Positions 53,558 to 62,287 of a DNA stretch of 64,000 bases are shown one piece after another. Origin of the DNA: RYN-230 sp963837335 (GTDB lineage: Bacteria > Actinomycetota > Actinomycetes > Streptosporangiales > Streptosporangiaceae); assembly GCA_963837335.1 (NCBI GenBank), contig CAWINS010000013.1, forward strand, positions 1-64,000, in the 5' to 3' direction. Each line of letters opens with the position of its first letter. The stretch's first letter is position 1. The notes below the pieces were generated by a model. It saw nothing but the letters and a program-made list of their open reading frames with translations. It was not told the origin of the DNA and searched no databases. The position numbers and the translations under genes are program-made.

Positions 53558-54466
53558 GTGGCTGTCAAGATCAAGCTAAAGCGCATGGGCAAGATCCATG
53601 CGCCGTACTACCGGATCATCGTGGCTGACGCCCGCACTAAGCGGGACGGCCGCGCGATCGAGGAGATCGGCAAGTACCACCCCAAGAACGACCCCTCGTT
53701 CATCGAGGTCGATTCCGAGCGGGCTCAGCACTGGCTGTCCGTCGGGGCGCAGCCGACCGACCCGGTCCGCAAGATCCTGGAGATCACCGGCGACTGGCAG
53801 AAGTTCAAGGGCCTGCCCGGAGCCGAGGGGACGCTGAGGACCGCGGCGCCCAAGGCGGACAAGAAGGACGCTTACAACGTCGCTGTCGCCGAAGCGCTCG
53901 GCACCGGCGACGGAGCCAAGGCCAAGGGCCGCAAGCCCGGCGCCAAGGCCGACGGTGACCAGGCGGACGCGGACGCGGGCGGCGCGAAGGCCGGCTCGGG
54001 CCGGTCGGCGGGCCGGTCCGGCGGCAAGCAGGCCGCCGCCAGCAAGGGCGCCAAGGCTGACGCGCCGAAGGCTGACGCGGCCAAGGCCGAGACGCCCAAG
54101 GCTGACGCGCCCAAGGCTGACGCGCCCAAGGCCGACACGGCCAAGGCCGACGCGCCTAAGGCTGACACGGCCAAGGCCGACGCGCCCAAGGCTGACGCGG
54201 CTAAGGCCGAGACGCCCAAGGCTGACGCGGCTAAGGCCGAGACGCCCAAGGCTGACGCGGCTAAGGCCGAGACGCCCAAGGCTGACGCGCCCAAGGCTGA
54301 CGCGGCCAAGGCCGAGACGGCTAAGGCTGATGCGCCTGAGGCTGAGGCGGCTGCGGACGAGAAGCCGGCCAAGGCCAGCACGGCGAAGGCCAGCACGGCG
54401 AAGGCGAAGGCGGCCGACTCCGCCGAGGCCGAGCCGGTGGCCGCGGAGCAGGGTGACGGAGCCTGA
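53558..54466 (+). CDS. rpsP: 30S ribosomal protein S16 with long repetitive tail
   Basis: Residues 1-90 are a normal bS16 (AVKIKLKRMGKIHAPYYRIIVADART and GRAIEEIGKYHPK). The rest, about 210 residues, is low-complexity, with some twenty pentapeptides of the KADAP/KADAA/KAETP type and a final KASTAKAST. Other actinobacteria have a modest acidic/Ala tail on S16, but 302 residues is far more than the usual 80-170. The repeats are 15-base tandem units. The GTG start follows GGGAGAG. A KH-domain gene begins two bases after the stop. Confidence 0.95.
   Translation: MAVKIKLKRMGKIHAPYYRIIVADARTKRDGRAIEEIGKYHPKNDPSFIEVDSERAQHWLSVGAQPTDPVRKILEITGDWQKFKGLPGAEGTLRTAAPKADKKDAYNVAVAEALGTGDGAKAKGRKPGAKADGDQADADAGGAKAGSGRSAGRSGGKQAAASKGAKADAPKADAAKAETPKADAPKADAPKADTAKADAPKADTAKADAPKADAAKAETPKADAAKAETPKADAAKAETPKADAPKADAAKAETAKADAPEAEAAADEKPAKASTAKASTAKAKAADSAEAEPVAAEQGDGA
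54061..54345 (+). repeat. Tandem 15-bp repeats in rpsP
   Basis: About nineteen in-frame copies of a 15-base unit such as AAGGCTGACGCGCCC or AAGGCCGAGACGGCT encode KADAP, KADAA, KADTA or KAETP. The copies differ by few substitutions, suggesting recent expansion by slippage. Confidence 0.93.
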
Positions 54467-54467
54467 C

Positions 54468-54710
54468 ATGCTGGAAGAGGCCCTCGAGCACCTGGTGAAG
54501 GGCATCGTCGAACACCCGGATGACGTCCGGGTGGACAGCCACGGGCTGCGCCGCGGACGGGTCCTCGAGGTGCGGGTTCACCCCGAGGATCTCGGCAAGG
54601 TCATCGGCCGTGGCGGCCGGACCGCCAAGGCGCTGCGGACCGTGATCGGCTCGCTGGCCGGGGGCAAGTACGTCCGGGTCGATTTGCTGGACGTGGACGA
54701 GGTTCGCTAG
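54468..54710 (+). CDS. KH-domain RNA-binding protein (KhpA-like)
   Basis: The 80-residue protein is a single KH domain with the GKVIGRGGRTAKALRTVIG signature. KhpA-type proteins bind RNA and, with KhpB, influence small RNAs and cell growth. It is embedded between rpsP and rimM, the conserved position. The ATG begins two bases after the rpsP stop. Confidence 0.94.
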   Translation: MLEEALEHLVKGIVEHPDDVRVDSHGLRRGRVLEVRVHPEDLGKVIGRGGRTAKALRTVIGSLAGGKYVRVDLLDVDEVR

Positions 54711-54716
54711 CCCGTC

Positions 54717-55472
54717 ATGCAACTGGTGGTCGGCCGGATCACGCGGCCGCACGGGGTCCGCGGCGAAGTCTCGGTGGAAGTACGCACCGACGACCCAGAC
54801 CTGCGGTTCGCCGTGGGCCGCGTGATGGCCACCGATCCGGCTGCGGCCGGGCCCCTCACCGTGGAATCGGTACGCTGGCACTCCGGTCGGCTGCTGATCC
54901 GGTTCGCCGGTATCGGCGACCGGAACCAGGCCGAGGAACTGCGCGGGACCTGGCTCACCCTGGACTCCGCCGAGGTGGGGTCAACCGGCGACCCGGACGA
55001 GTTTCACGATCATGAACTGATCGGGCTGGCCGTGGTCACCACCTTGGGTGAGCCCGTAGGCCGGGTCACGGATGTCCGGCACTTCGGGCAGGACCTGCTC
55101 GTCATCGAGCCCGCGCCCGCCAGATCACCGGCGAGGTCCGGGACAGACGCAGCCAAGGTCGGCGCAGCTGAGACCGGCGTGACTGAGACCGGTGTGACTG
55201 AGACCGGCGTAGCTGAGACCGGCCCGGCCGAGGCGGGCCTGGCCGAGACCGAGGCAGCCGAGACGGGCCCAGTCCCGACGGGACCGGCCCAGGCCGGCCG
55301 CGGCCCGGGTGGCCCCGCGCGGGCGGCCCGCGCCCAGCCCGGCAACGGGCTGGGCAGCGAGCTGCTGGTCCCGTTCGTGGCCGCGATCGTGCCTGAAGTT
55401 GACGTGGCCGCCGGGCGGCTCGTTATCGATCCTCCGCCGGGGCTGCTGGAGCTGGGCACCGGGGAAAGCTGA
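54717..55472 (+). CDS. rimM: Ribosome maturation factor RimM with repeat insertion
   Basis: The 251-residue protein has the N-terminal RimM beta-barrel (LVVGRITRPHGVRGEVSVEVRTD) and a PRC-barrel (DEFHDHELIGLAVVT ... GRVTDVRHFGQDLLVIE). An insertion of about 75 residues with ETGVT/ETGVA pentapeptides interrupts the PRC-barrel before ELLVPFVAAIVPEVDV. Family proteins are about 170-180 residues and lack it. RimM assists 30S head assembly with S19 and S13. Confidence 0.94.
   Translation: MQLVVGRITRPHGVRGEVSVEVRTDDPDLRFAVGRVMATDPAAAGPLTVESVRWHSGRLLIRFAGIGDRNQAEELRGTWLTLDSAEVGSTGDPDEFHDHELIGLAVVTTLGEPVGRVTDVRHFGQDLLVIEPAPARSPARSGTDAAKVGAAETGVTETGVTETGVAETGPAEAGLAETEAAETGPVPTGPAQAGRGPGGPARAARAQPGNGLGSELLVPFVAAIVPEVDVAAGRLVIDPPPGLLELGTGES
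55170..55274 (+). repeat. Seven 15-bp repeats in rimM
   Basis: Seven in-frame units starting GAGACCGGCGTGACT encode ETGVT, ETGVA, ETGPA and drifted forms (EAGLA, ETEAA, ETGPV) inside the PRC-barrel domain. Confidence 0.92.
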
Positions 55473-55473
55473 G

Positions 55474-56286
55474 GTGAGCCGGGTGCGCATCGACATCATC
55501 ACGATCTTCCCGGACTACTTCACCCCGCTCAGCGTCTCGCTACTCGGCAAAGCGGCCTCCCGCGGAGACATCGAACTCCAGGTCCACGACCTGCGGAACT
55601 GGGCCCACGGGGTGCACCGCGCCGTGGACGACGCCCCATTCGGCGGCGGCCCGGGCATGGTCATGTCGCCGGAGCCGTGGGGCGAGGCCCTGGACGCGGT
55701 GGCGGGCCCGGGTCCAGCACCGGCCCGGCTGGTGGTACCCACACCTTCGGGCCTCCCGTTCACGCAGGCGATGGCGGCGCAATGGTCCCGTTGCGGCTGG
55801 CTGGTTTTTGCCTGTGGCCGGTACGAGGGAATCGACGCGCGCGTCGTGGACGAGGCGCGCGACCGGATGCCGGTCGATGAGGTGTCCATCGGGGACTACG
55901 TGCTGTCCGGGGGCGAGCCCGCCGTGCTGGTGATGGTGGACGCGGTCGGCCGCCTGCTGCCCGGCGTCCTCGGCAACGCCGAGTCCGCCGCTGACGATTC
56001 GTTCGGCGCGGGCGCGGGGCCCATGGACGGCCTGCTCGAAGGGCCCTCATACACCCGCCCCCGGGTCTGGCGCGGGCGGGAGGTCCCGCCGGTCCTGCTG
56101 TCCGGGGACCACGCGGCCATTGCCCGCTGGCGGCGCGATCAGGCGCTGCGGCGGACCGCTGCGCTGCGCCCCGACCTGGCCGCCCGGCTGGCCGCCGGAC
56201 CGGCCGGTGAGCGGCTCGACGCACGCGACCGGCAGGTGCTCATTGACGCTGGCTTCCCGATCAGTGCTGAAGATATGGCACACTGA
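55474..56286 (+). CDS. trmD: tRNA (guanine(37)-N1)-methyltransferase
   Basis: The 270-residue SPOUT enzyme makes m1G37 in tRNA and prevents +1 frameshifting. It shows RIDIITIFPDYFTPLS at the start, DDAPFGGGPGMVM, the knot segments CGRYEGIDARV and SIGDYVLSGGEPAVLVM, and LLEGPSYTRP. The GTG at 55474 is one base past the rimM stop; a second GTG at 55483 is equally likely. Confidence 0.96.
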   Translation: MSRVRIDIITIFPDYFTPLSVSLLGKAASRGDIELQVHDLRNWAHGVHRAVDDAPFGGGPGMVMSPEPWGEALDAVAGPGPAPARLVVPTPSGLPFTQAMAAQWSRCGWLVFACGRYEGIDARVVDEARDRMPVDEVSIGDYVLSGGEPAVLVMVDAVGRLLPGVLGNAESAADDSFGAGAGPMDGLLEGPSYTRPRVWRGREVPPVLLSGDHAAIARWRRDQALRRTAALRPDLAARLAAGPAGERLDARDRQVLIDAGFPISAEDMAH

Positions 56287-56428
56287 AGTCTGCCACCCAC
56301 ACCAGGCCGACCCTGCGGGTGCGCGTCCTGGTGCCCTCAGCGCCCAGGAAGACTGACAGACACCGACGAGACGATGCCACGCGTTCGCTGGCCTGTGCGC
56401 GCGTGAGGACAACTGAGGAACCGCAGCC

Positions 56429-56774
56429 ATGCACACCGCGATCGCCGAGCTGGAGCAGGCCCAGATCCGCTCCGACATCCCCGATTTCCGGCCCGGGGAC
56501 ACGCTGAAAGTCCATGTGCGGGTCACGGAAGGCACCCGGTCCCGGATTCAGGTTTTCCAGGGCATTGTGATCCGCCGCCAGGGCGGTGGGGCGCGGGAGA
56601 CGTTCACCGTCCGGAAGATCAGCTACGGCGTCGGGGTGGAGCGGACCTTCCCGGTGCACAGCCCCATCGCTCGAGAAGATCGAGCTCGTGACCCGGGGCC
56701 GGGTGCGCCGGGCGAAGCTCTACTACCTCCGTGAGCTGCGCGGGAAGGCCGCGCGCATCAAGGAGCGGCGCTAG
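56429..56774 (+). CDS. rplS: 50S ribosomal protein L19, one apparent frameshift
   Basis: bL19 is essential. The first frame reads from HTAIAELEQAQIRSDIPDF to SYGVGVERTFPVHSPI; the second from LEKIELVTRGRVRRAKLYYLR to the stop. Removing the G at 56669 joins them into a normal ~114-residue protein. This is the clearest example here of a frame break that must be a sequence error or, less likely, programmed. GAGGAACCG precedes the ATG. Confidence 0.94.
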
Positions 56775-56789
56775 CCGCGCCCTCTCCCG

Positions 56790-57626
56790 GTGGCCGGGGA
56801 GGATCTCGGTGACGCGGGCCCGGCGCAGGCCGCCGGCCCGCCTGTTCCCGCGCGCCGCAGGCCGCTCTGGCGGGACTTAGCCGTCCTGCTGCTGCTGGCC
56901 GCCGTGCTCACGGTGGTCATCAAGTCGTTTGCCGTGGAGGCGTTCCGGATCCCGTCCGGGTCCATGCAGGACACGCTGCGCGTCGGCGACCGGGTGCTGG
57001 TGAACAAGCTCGTGTACCGGGTCCGCGGCATCGACCGCGGTGACGTCATCGTGTTCAGCGGCCAGGGCTCCTGGGATCCGCCGCCCTCCGGGCCACCACC
57101 CGGGCCGGTGCCCGCGGCCGTGCGCACGGTGCTCCAGCTGACCGGGATGGCCTCGAGCGGGACGGACTACGTGAAGCGCGTCATCGGGCTGCCCGGTGAC
57201 CGGGTGTCCTGCTGTGACGCCCTGGGCCGGATCACGGTCAACGGCGTGCCGCTGAACGAGCGGTCCTACCTGTACCCGGGAGACCAGCCATCCGCCCAGC
57301 GGTTCAGCCTGACGGTGCCCCCTGGCAGGCTCTGGGTGATGGGAGACCACCGGCTGAATTCTTCTGACTCCCGCTACCACGGTGACGATCCCGGGGACGG
57401 GACGATCCCGGAGCAGGCCGTGATCGGGCGGGTGTTCCTGGTCGTGTGGCCTCCGGCACAGTTCAGGGAGGTTCCGATTCCCGCTACCTTCGCCCAGCGC
57501 GGGCTGGCGGGCCTGCCACGCCGGGGACTGACGCCCCTGCCGATGGCGGTGGGACTGGCCGGGTTGGTGCCGCTTGGGCGGGCGTGCCGCCGGCTGACCG
57601 CACACGTTCCGTCAGACCGGCGTTAG
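56790..57626 (+). CDS. lepB: Type I signal peptidase, first copy
   Basis: The 278-residue peptidase has one N-terminal membrane helix (DLAVLLLLAAVLTVVIKSF), the nucleophile S58 in RIPSGSMQ and the general base K129 in DYVKRVIGLPGD, plus LWVMGDHRLNSSDSR. It removes signal peptides on the outer face of the membrane. The C-terminus has a further hydrophobic stretch (MAVGLAGLVPLGRA). Multiple adjacent signal peptidase genes are normal in actinobacteria; a second follows ten bases later. Confidence 0.94.
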   Translation: MAGEDLGDAGPAQAAGPPVPARRRPLWRDLAVLLLLAAVLTVVIKSFAVEAFRIPSGSMQDTLRVGDRVLVNKLVYRVRGIDRGDVIVFSGQGSWDPPPSGPPPGPVPAAVRTVLQLTGMASSGTDYVKRVIGLPGDRVSCCDALGRITVNGVPLNERSYLYPGDQPSAQRFSLTVPPGRLWVMGDHRLNSSDSRYHGDDPGDGTIPEQAVIGRVFLVVWPPAQFREVPIPATFAQRGLAGLPRRGLTPLPMAVGLAGLVPLGRACRRLTAHVPSDRR

Positions 57627-57636
57627 GCTCGGGACA

Positions 57637-58837
57637 ATGAACGACGACCGGGGTATGGGCGAGCCTGCCAGCACAGGCTCTCCAGGCGCCGAACTGCCTG
57701 GCCGCGACGGCGACAGGACAGTTGGCGCAGAGCCGGAGATACCAGGGGGGACCGGGACAATGACTCCTCCGCCGGGCCGTGACGCCACGGCTGAGTCCGG
57801 CGACACCGGCGGTCAGGCCACGGGTCCTGGCGGCCCCGCTGGCGCCGAGGCCAGCGCCGGCTCCGCCGGCTCCTCCGGCACGGGCGCGGCGGGTGCCGGC
57901 TCTTCCGGCACGGGCGCGGCTGGTGCCGGAACGGCTGGTCCGGGCCCGGCCAACGCCGCCCGGTCCAGGCGGAGGCGCCGCCTCTCCTGGTGGTCGGAAC
58001 TACTCGTCCTGTTCGTGCTCGCCCTGGCCATCATGCTGGTGATCAAGACCTACGTGGTGCAGGCGTTCTACATCCCGTCCTCGTCGATGGAGAACACCCT
58101 CAACATCGGGGACAAGGTCCTGGTCAACAAGCTCATCTACCACTTCCGCTCGATCGACCGCGGAGACGTGATCGTGTTCAACGGGGAGGGCTCGTGGGAT
58201 CCGCCGAGCCCCCCGCAGTCCAGCGACCCCGTCGTCCGGCTGGCCAGCGAGTTCGGACACGCAGTCGTCGGGCTGTTCGGGATCTCGCCGGGCGTGCACG
58301 ACTACATCAAGCGGGTCATCGGGGTGCCCGGTGATCACGTCGCCTGCTGTGACGCGGAGGGCCGGGTCACCGTGAACGGCGTCGCGCTCAACGAGAAGTC
58401 CTACCTGTACCCGAACAACCCGCCGTCCATGACCAAGTTCCACATCACGGTGCCTGCCGGGCCGGTTGTGGGTGATGGGCGACCACCGCAACGTCTCCTA
58501 CGACTCCCGCGGCCACATCGGCGAACCGGGCGGCGGCACGATCCCGGAGAGCCAGGTGGTCGGCCGGGCGTTCCTGATCCTGTGGCCGCCGAGCCGGTTC
58601 CGCGTGCTGCCCATCCCGGCCACGTTCAACAAGCTGGACAACGGCCAGGCCCTCGGCACCCGGGCCATCAGTGAACTCGCCAAGCCGGCCGCGCCGCTGG
58701 TCCTGGCGGGATCAGTGGCCCTGCCTGTGACCTTGCTGGACCGGCGGCTGCGGCGGCGCCCCGGATCGCGGCGGCCAGGGGCTGCGAAGAGCGCGGGCGG
58801 CAGACGGTGGCCTGCCCGGCGGGGAGGGCGCGGGTAA
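57637..58837 (+). CDS. lepB: Type I signal peptidase, second copy, one apparent frameshift
   Basis: The N-terminal ~120 residues are Gly/Ala/Ser/Pro-rich with two SSGTGAAGAG repeats. Then come the membrane helix (ELLVLFVLALAIMLVIK), PSSSMENTL with the nucleophile, and YIKRVIGVPGDH with the Lys. At 58459-58461 a GGG run shifts the frame: removing one G restores AGRLWVMGDHRNVSYDSR and a joined protein of ~399 residues. It ends with a hydrophobic segment and a basic tail. Confidence 0.92.
57868..57930 (+). repeat. Two 30-bp repeats in lepB2
   Basis: Two in-frame copies encode SSGTGAAGAG in the N-terminal cytosolic region before the membrane helix. Confidence 0.85.
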
Positions 58838-58841
58838 CGAC

Positions 58842-59705
58842 GTGGCGATGCCTTGGTGGCGGCATCCCGGCTATACCCCCCGGCGTGCGGCAGGATTGAC
58901 GGGATACGAGCGTGTCCTGGCCCGGGCAGGCCTGTCCCCGGTGGCCGGGATCGACGAGGCGGGCCGTGGAGCCTGCGCCGGACCGCTGGTGGTCGCCGCG
59001 GTGGTCCTGGATCCCCGCAAACTCTCCGGGCTCAGCGGTGTCGCGGACTCCAAGACGCTGACCGCCGCGGCCCGCGAGGAGGCGTACACCGAGGTGATGC
59101 GGACCGCCCTCAGCTGGCACCGGGTCATCATCCCGGCCGCCGAAATCGACGCGTGCGGGCTGCATGTCTGCAACATCGCCGGGATGCGGCGGGCGCTGGC
59201 CGGGCTCTCCGTCCGGCCGGGGTATGTGCTCACGGACGGCTTCGCCGTCCGCGGCCTGGGCGTCCCTGCTCTCGCCATGTGGAAGGGCGACGAGGTAGCG
59301 GCCTGCGTGGCGGCGGCCTCGATCGTGGCCAAGGTCACCCGGGACGCCATCATGACCGGGCTCAGCGAGCAGTACCCGGCGTACGGGTTCGCCCGCCACA
59401 AGGGATACTCCACCCGGAGCCACATGCGGGCGCTAGCCCAGCATGGCCCGTGCCCGGAGCACCGGGCATCGTTCGCTAACGTCAATGGGCTGGTCCGGGA
59501 CCTGCCGGTGGTGGACGAGGAGCCGCTGGTAGACCGGGAGCCCCTGGTAGACGGGGAGCCCGTGGTGGAACAGGAGGGCTACGAGCAGGAGGGAGCTGGC
59601 CCGGAGATGGCCGGCCAGGCAGTGACGCAGGTGGAGGCCGGCCAGGAGGCTGACGGCCAGTTGACGCCGGGAGAAATGCTCGGCGGAGAATTGGCCTATC
59701 GTTGA
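58842..59705 (+). CDS. rnhB: Ribonuclease HII with repetitive acidic tail
   Basis: The enzyme cuts RNA in RNA-DNA hybrids and at single ribonucleotides. The catalytic GIDEAGRGACAGPLV, the KTLTAAAREEAY segment, VLTDGFAV and ASIVAKVTRDAIM are intact. The last ~65 residues, after the family end ASFANVNG, are an acidic extension with EPLVDR/EPLVDG/EPVVEQ repeats, not part of the catalytic fold. The GTG start is five bases past lepB2. Confidence 0.95.
   Translation: MAMPWWRHPGYTPRRAAGLTGYERVLARAGLSPVAGIDEAGRGACAGPLVVAAVVLDPRKLSGLSGVADSKTLTAAAREEAYTEVMRTALSWHRVIIPAAEIDACGLHVCNIAGMRRALAGLSVRPGYVLTDGFAVRGLGVPALAMWKGDEVAACVAAASIVAKVTRDAIMTGLSEQYPAYGFARHKGYSTRSHMRALAQHGPCPEHRASFANVNGLVRDLPVVDEEPLVDREPLVDGEPVVEQEGYEQEGAGPEMAGQAVTQVEAGQEADGQLTPGEMLGGELAYR
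59505..59575 (+). repeat. 18-bp repeats in the rnhB tail
   Basis: About four in-frame units encode EPLVDR-type hexapeptides in the C-terminal extension of RNase HII. Confidence 0.75.
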
Positions 59706-59754
59706 TGGCAACCGGACCGGACCTCCCGACGCAGGCTAATCGGAGGGGGAGGAC

Positions 59755-60072
59755 ATGAGCGCAGAAGATCTCGAGAAATACGAGACCGAGATGGAGCTGC
59801 AGCTCTACCGCGAGTACCGGGACGTCGTGGGGCTGTTCACCCATGTGGTCGAGACCGAGCGCCGGTTCTACCTCACCAACGACGTGGAACTGAACGTGCG
59901 CACCGCTGAGAACGGCGAAGTCTACTTCGAGGTCACCATGCAGGACGCATGGGTGTGGGACATGTACCGTCCAGCGCGGTTCGTCAAGAATGTCCGGGTC
60001 GTGACGTTCAAGGACGTCAACGTCGAGGAGCTGGCGCGGGCCGAGCTCGAGGTTCCCGACGACAGCAAGTGA
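59755..60072 (+). CDS. DUF2469 family protein
   Basis: The 105-residue acidic protein (SAEDLEKYETEMELQLYREY, then AWVWDMYRPARFVKNVRVVT) is highly conserved in actinobacteria between rnhB and yraN. Its function is unknown to me. GGAGGGGGAGG precedes the ATG. Confidence 0.94.
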   Translation: MSAEDLEKYETEMELQLYREYRDVVGLFTHVVETERRFYLTNDVELNVRTAENGEVYFEVTMQDAWVWDMYRPARFVKNVRVVTFKDVNVEELARAELEVPDDSK

Positions 60073-60331
60073 CCCCGGAGGTCTTGCACCCCGCCCGAAG
60101 GACCTGCGGCACCCCGGTGGGCGTGCGGCAGGGGCGTGCCGCTGACCCCGCATAGGGCGTGAGCTGAGCGCCGAAGCCGTGTGGCGGGCCCTGGATTGAA
60201 GCACGCGATAGCGACAAAACGGCGTTCCCCGTCCACAGAATCCGGTTTCACGCTCCTTCGTCCACAGCGCGGCAACTGCCCCAGCGCGGCGCTTCCCGTT
60301 CCGGCAGCGTCAGCAGTGGAGGTGGTGCCGG

Positions 60332-60688
60332 ATGAAGGACAAGGACGAGCTGGGACGCCGCGGCGAGCAGCTCGCGGCGGAGTACCTGGAGCGGGCCGGA
60401 CTGCGGATCCTCGACCGGAACTGGCGGTGCGAGACCGGCGAGCTCGACATCGTGGCGCTCGAGCAGCGGGTCCTCGTGGTCTGCGAGGTCAAGACCCGCT
60501 CGGGCCTGAGGTACGGCAGCCCGATCGAAGCCGTCAGCCAGAATAAGCGCCTCCGGCTGCGCCGCCTGGCCGCCGCGTGGCTGGCGGCCCAGGGGCTCGG
60601 GTTCGACGAGGTGCGAATCGACGTGATCGGGCTGGTCGGGAACGGATCGGGGGAGTTCACCCTCGAGCACGTGCGGGGGGTGGGCTGA
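60332..60688 (+). CDS. yraN: YraN/UPF0102 family putative endonuclease
   Basis: The 118-residue protein has the nuclease-like core LGRRGEQLAAEYLERAG, GELDIVALEQRVLVVCEVKTRSG (E-x-K motif) and RRLAAAWL. The function of the family is unsettled, though a role with Holliday junctions or competence has been suggested. Its stop is immediately followed by the comM start. Confidence 0.94.
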   Translation: MKDKDELGRRGEQLAAEYLERAGLRILDRNWRCETGELDIVALEQRVLVVCEVKTRSGLRYGSPIEAVSQNKRLRLRRLAAAWLAAQGLGFDEVRIDVIGLVGNGSGEFTLEHVRGVG

Positions 60689-62287
60689 ATGCCTGTCGCC
60701 CGGACTCACTCGATCGCCCTGGTCGGGGTCGAGGGTCATCCGGTCGAGATCGAAGCCGATATCCAGAACGGGCTCCCGGGGCTGCTCCTGGTCGGCCTGC
60801 CCGATACGGCGCTGCGCGAGGCCAGGGACCGGATCCGGGCCGCCATCGTGAACAGCCGTGAGCAGTGGCCGCAGCGGCGGATCACCGTCGGCCTCTCCCC
60901 GGCGAGCCTGCCCAAGCGGGGCAGCGGGTTCGACATTGGCATCGCGGTGGCCATCCTCGGCGCCGCGGGCGCGGTCCCGGCCGGGGCGATCGACGGGGTG
61001 GCGTTCCTCGGCGAGCTGGGGCTCGACGGCCAGCTGCGCCCGGTCCGGGGAGTGCTGCCTGCTGTCGCGGCCGCAGCGGCCCGCGGCTTCCGGCGGGTCG
61101 CGGTGCCGTGCGCCAACGAGGCCGAGGCGGCGCTGGTCCCCGACCTGCGGGTGCTGAGCGCCACGACCTTGCGGGGGCTACTGGGCTGGCTGCGTGGCTG
61201 TCCCCCGGCCCTTCCGGGGGGAGCAGGCGACGCGCGCGACCCCGTCCGGCTGGTCGAGGGCGGTGACTTTCCGCCGGCGGGAGGGGGTCCGGCCCCCGGT
61301 GCGGCGGCCCGCACCCCGGCGGGCGCTGGGCCCGACCTGGCCGACGTGCTGGGCCAGCCGACGGCGCGCCGGGCCGCGGAGATCTGCGCCGCGGGCGGTC
61401 ATCATCTCTGCCTGCTCGGCCCGCCGGGGGCCGGGAAGACGATGCTGGCCGAGCGGATTCCCACCGTGCTGCCCCGCCTCGACCCCGCCGCGGCTCTCGA
61501 GGTCACCGCGATCCACTCGGTGGCGGGCGTGCTCCCGGACCGCAGCCCGCTGCTGACCGCGCCGCCGTTCTGCGCCCCGCACCACACCGCGACCAAGGCC
61601 GCGATCGTCGGCGGCGGCAGCGGGGTGATCCGCCCGGGAGCGGCGTCGCTGGCTCACCGCGGATGCCTGTTCCTCGACGAGGCGCCGGAATTCGGCCGGG
61701 ATGTGCTCGACGCGCTCCGCCAGCCGCTGGAGTCGGGAGAGGTCGTCGTGGCCCGCTCGGGCGTGACCGCGCGCTTCCCGGCCCGCTTCACACTGCTCCT
61801 GGCGGCCAACCCCTGCCCGTGCGCCAAGGGACCCGGGCGGCAGCCGGGCTGCGACTGCACGCCCGCGGTCCGCCGCAGGTACCTGGCCCGGCTGTCCGGG
61901 CCGTTGCTCGACCGGGTCGACGTGAAGGTGGAATTCCTGCCGGTGAGCCGGGGCGAGTTGCTCAGCGACGCGACGTTCGCGGAGTCCAGCGCGACCGTCG
62001 CTGCCCGGGTCGAGGCGGCCCGGCACCGGGCCGCCGCCCGGCTGCAGGACACGCCCTGGCGGCTGAACGCGGAGATCCCCGGCAGCGAACTGCGCCGCGG
62101 CTACGCTCCTGCGCCGGGCGCGCTCGTGCCGCTGGAACGGGCTATGGACCTGGGGCAGATCAGCGCGCGGGGCGTGCACCGGGTGATCCGGGTGGCCTGG
62201 ACGCTGGCCGACCTGGCCGGGGTGCCGCGCCCCACCGCCGACCAGACCGCCGCGGCACTCGGTCTGTGGCTGGGGGTGCCGCGATGA
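60689..62287 (+). CDS. comM: YifB/ComM family Mg-chelatase-like ATPase
   Basis: The 532-residue AAA+ helicase has an N-terminal Lon-like domain (ALVGVEGHPVEIEADIQNGLPGL), Walker A LLGPPGAGKTMLAERI, CLFLDEAPEF, a zinc-like NPCPCAKGPGRQPGCDCTP and a C-terminal domain. ComM promotes branch migration during natural transformation. It overlaps dprA by four bases (ATGA). Confidence 0.95.
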   Translation: MPVARTHSIALVGVEGHPVEIEADIQNGLPGLLLVGLPDTALREARDRIRAAIVNSREQWPQRRITVGLSPASLPKRGSGFDIGIAVAILGAAGAVPAGAIDGVAFLGELGLDGQLRPVRGVLPAVAAAAARGFRRVAVPCANEAEAALVPDLRVLSATTLRGLLGWLRGCPPALPGGAGDARDPVRLVEGGDFPPAGGGPAPGAAARTPAGAGPDLADVLGQPTARRAAEICAAGGHHLCLLGPPGAGKTMLAERIPTVLPRLDPAAALEVTAIHSVAGVLPDRSPLLTAPPFCAPHHTATKAAIVGGGSGVIRPGAASLAHRGCLFLDEAPEFGRDVLDALRQPLESGEVVVARSGVTARFPARFTLLLAANPCPCAKGPGRQPGCDCTPAVRRRYLARLSGPLLDRVDVKVEFLPVSRGELLSDATFAESSATVAARVEAARHRAAARLQDTPWRLNAEIPGSELRRGYAPAPGALVPLERAMDLGQISARGVHRVIRVAWTLADLAGVPRPTADQTAAALGLWLGVPR

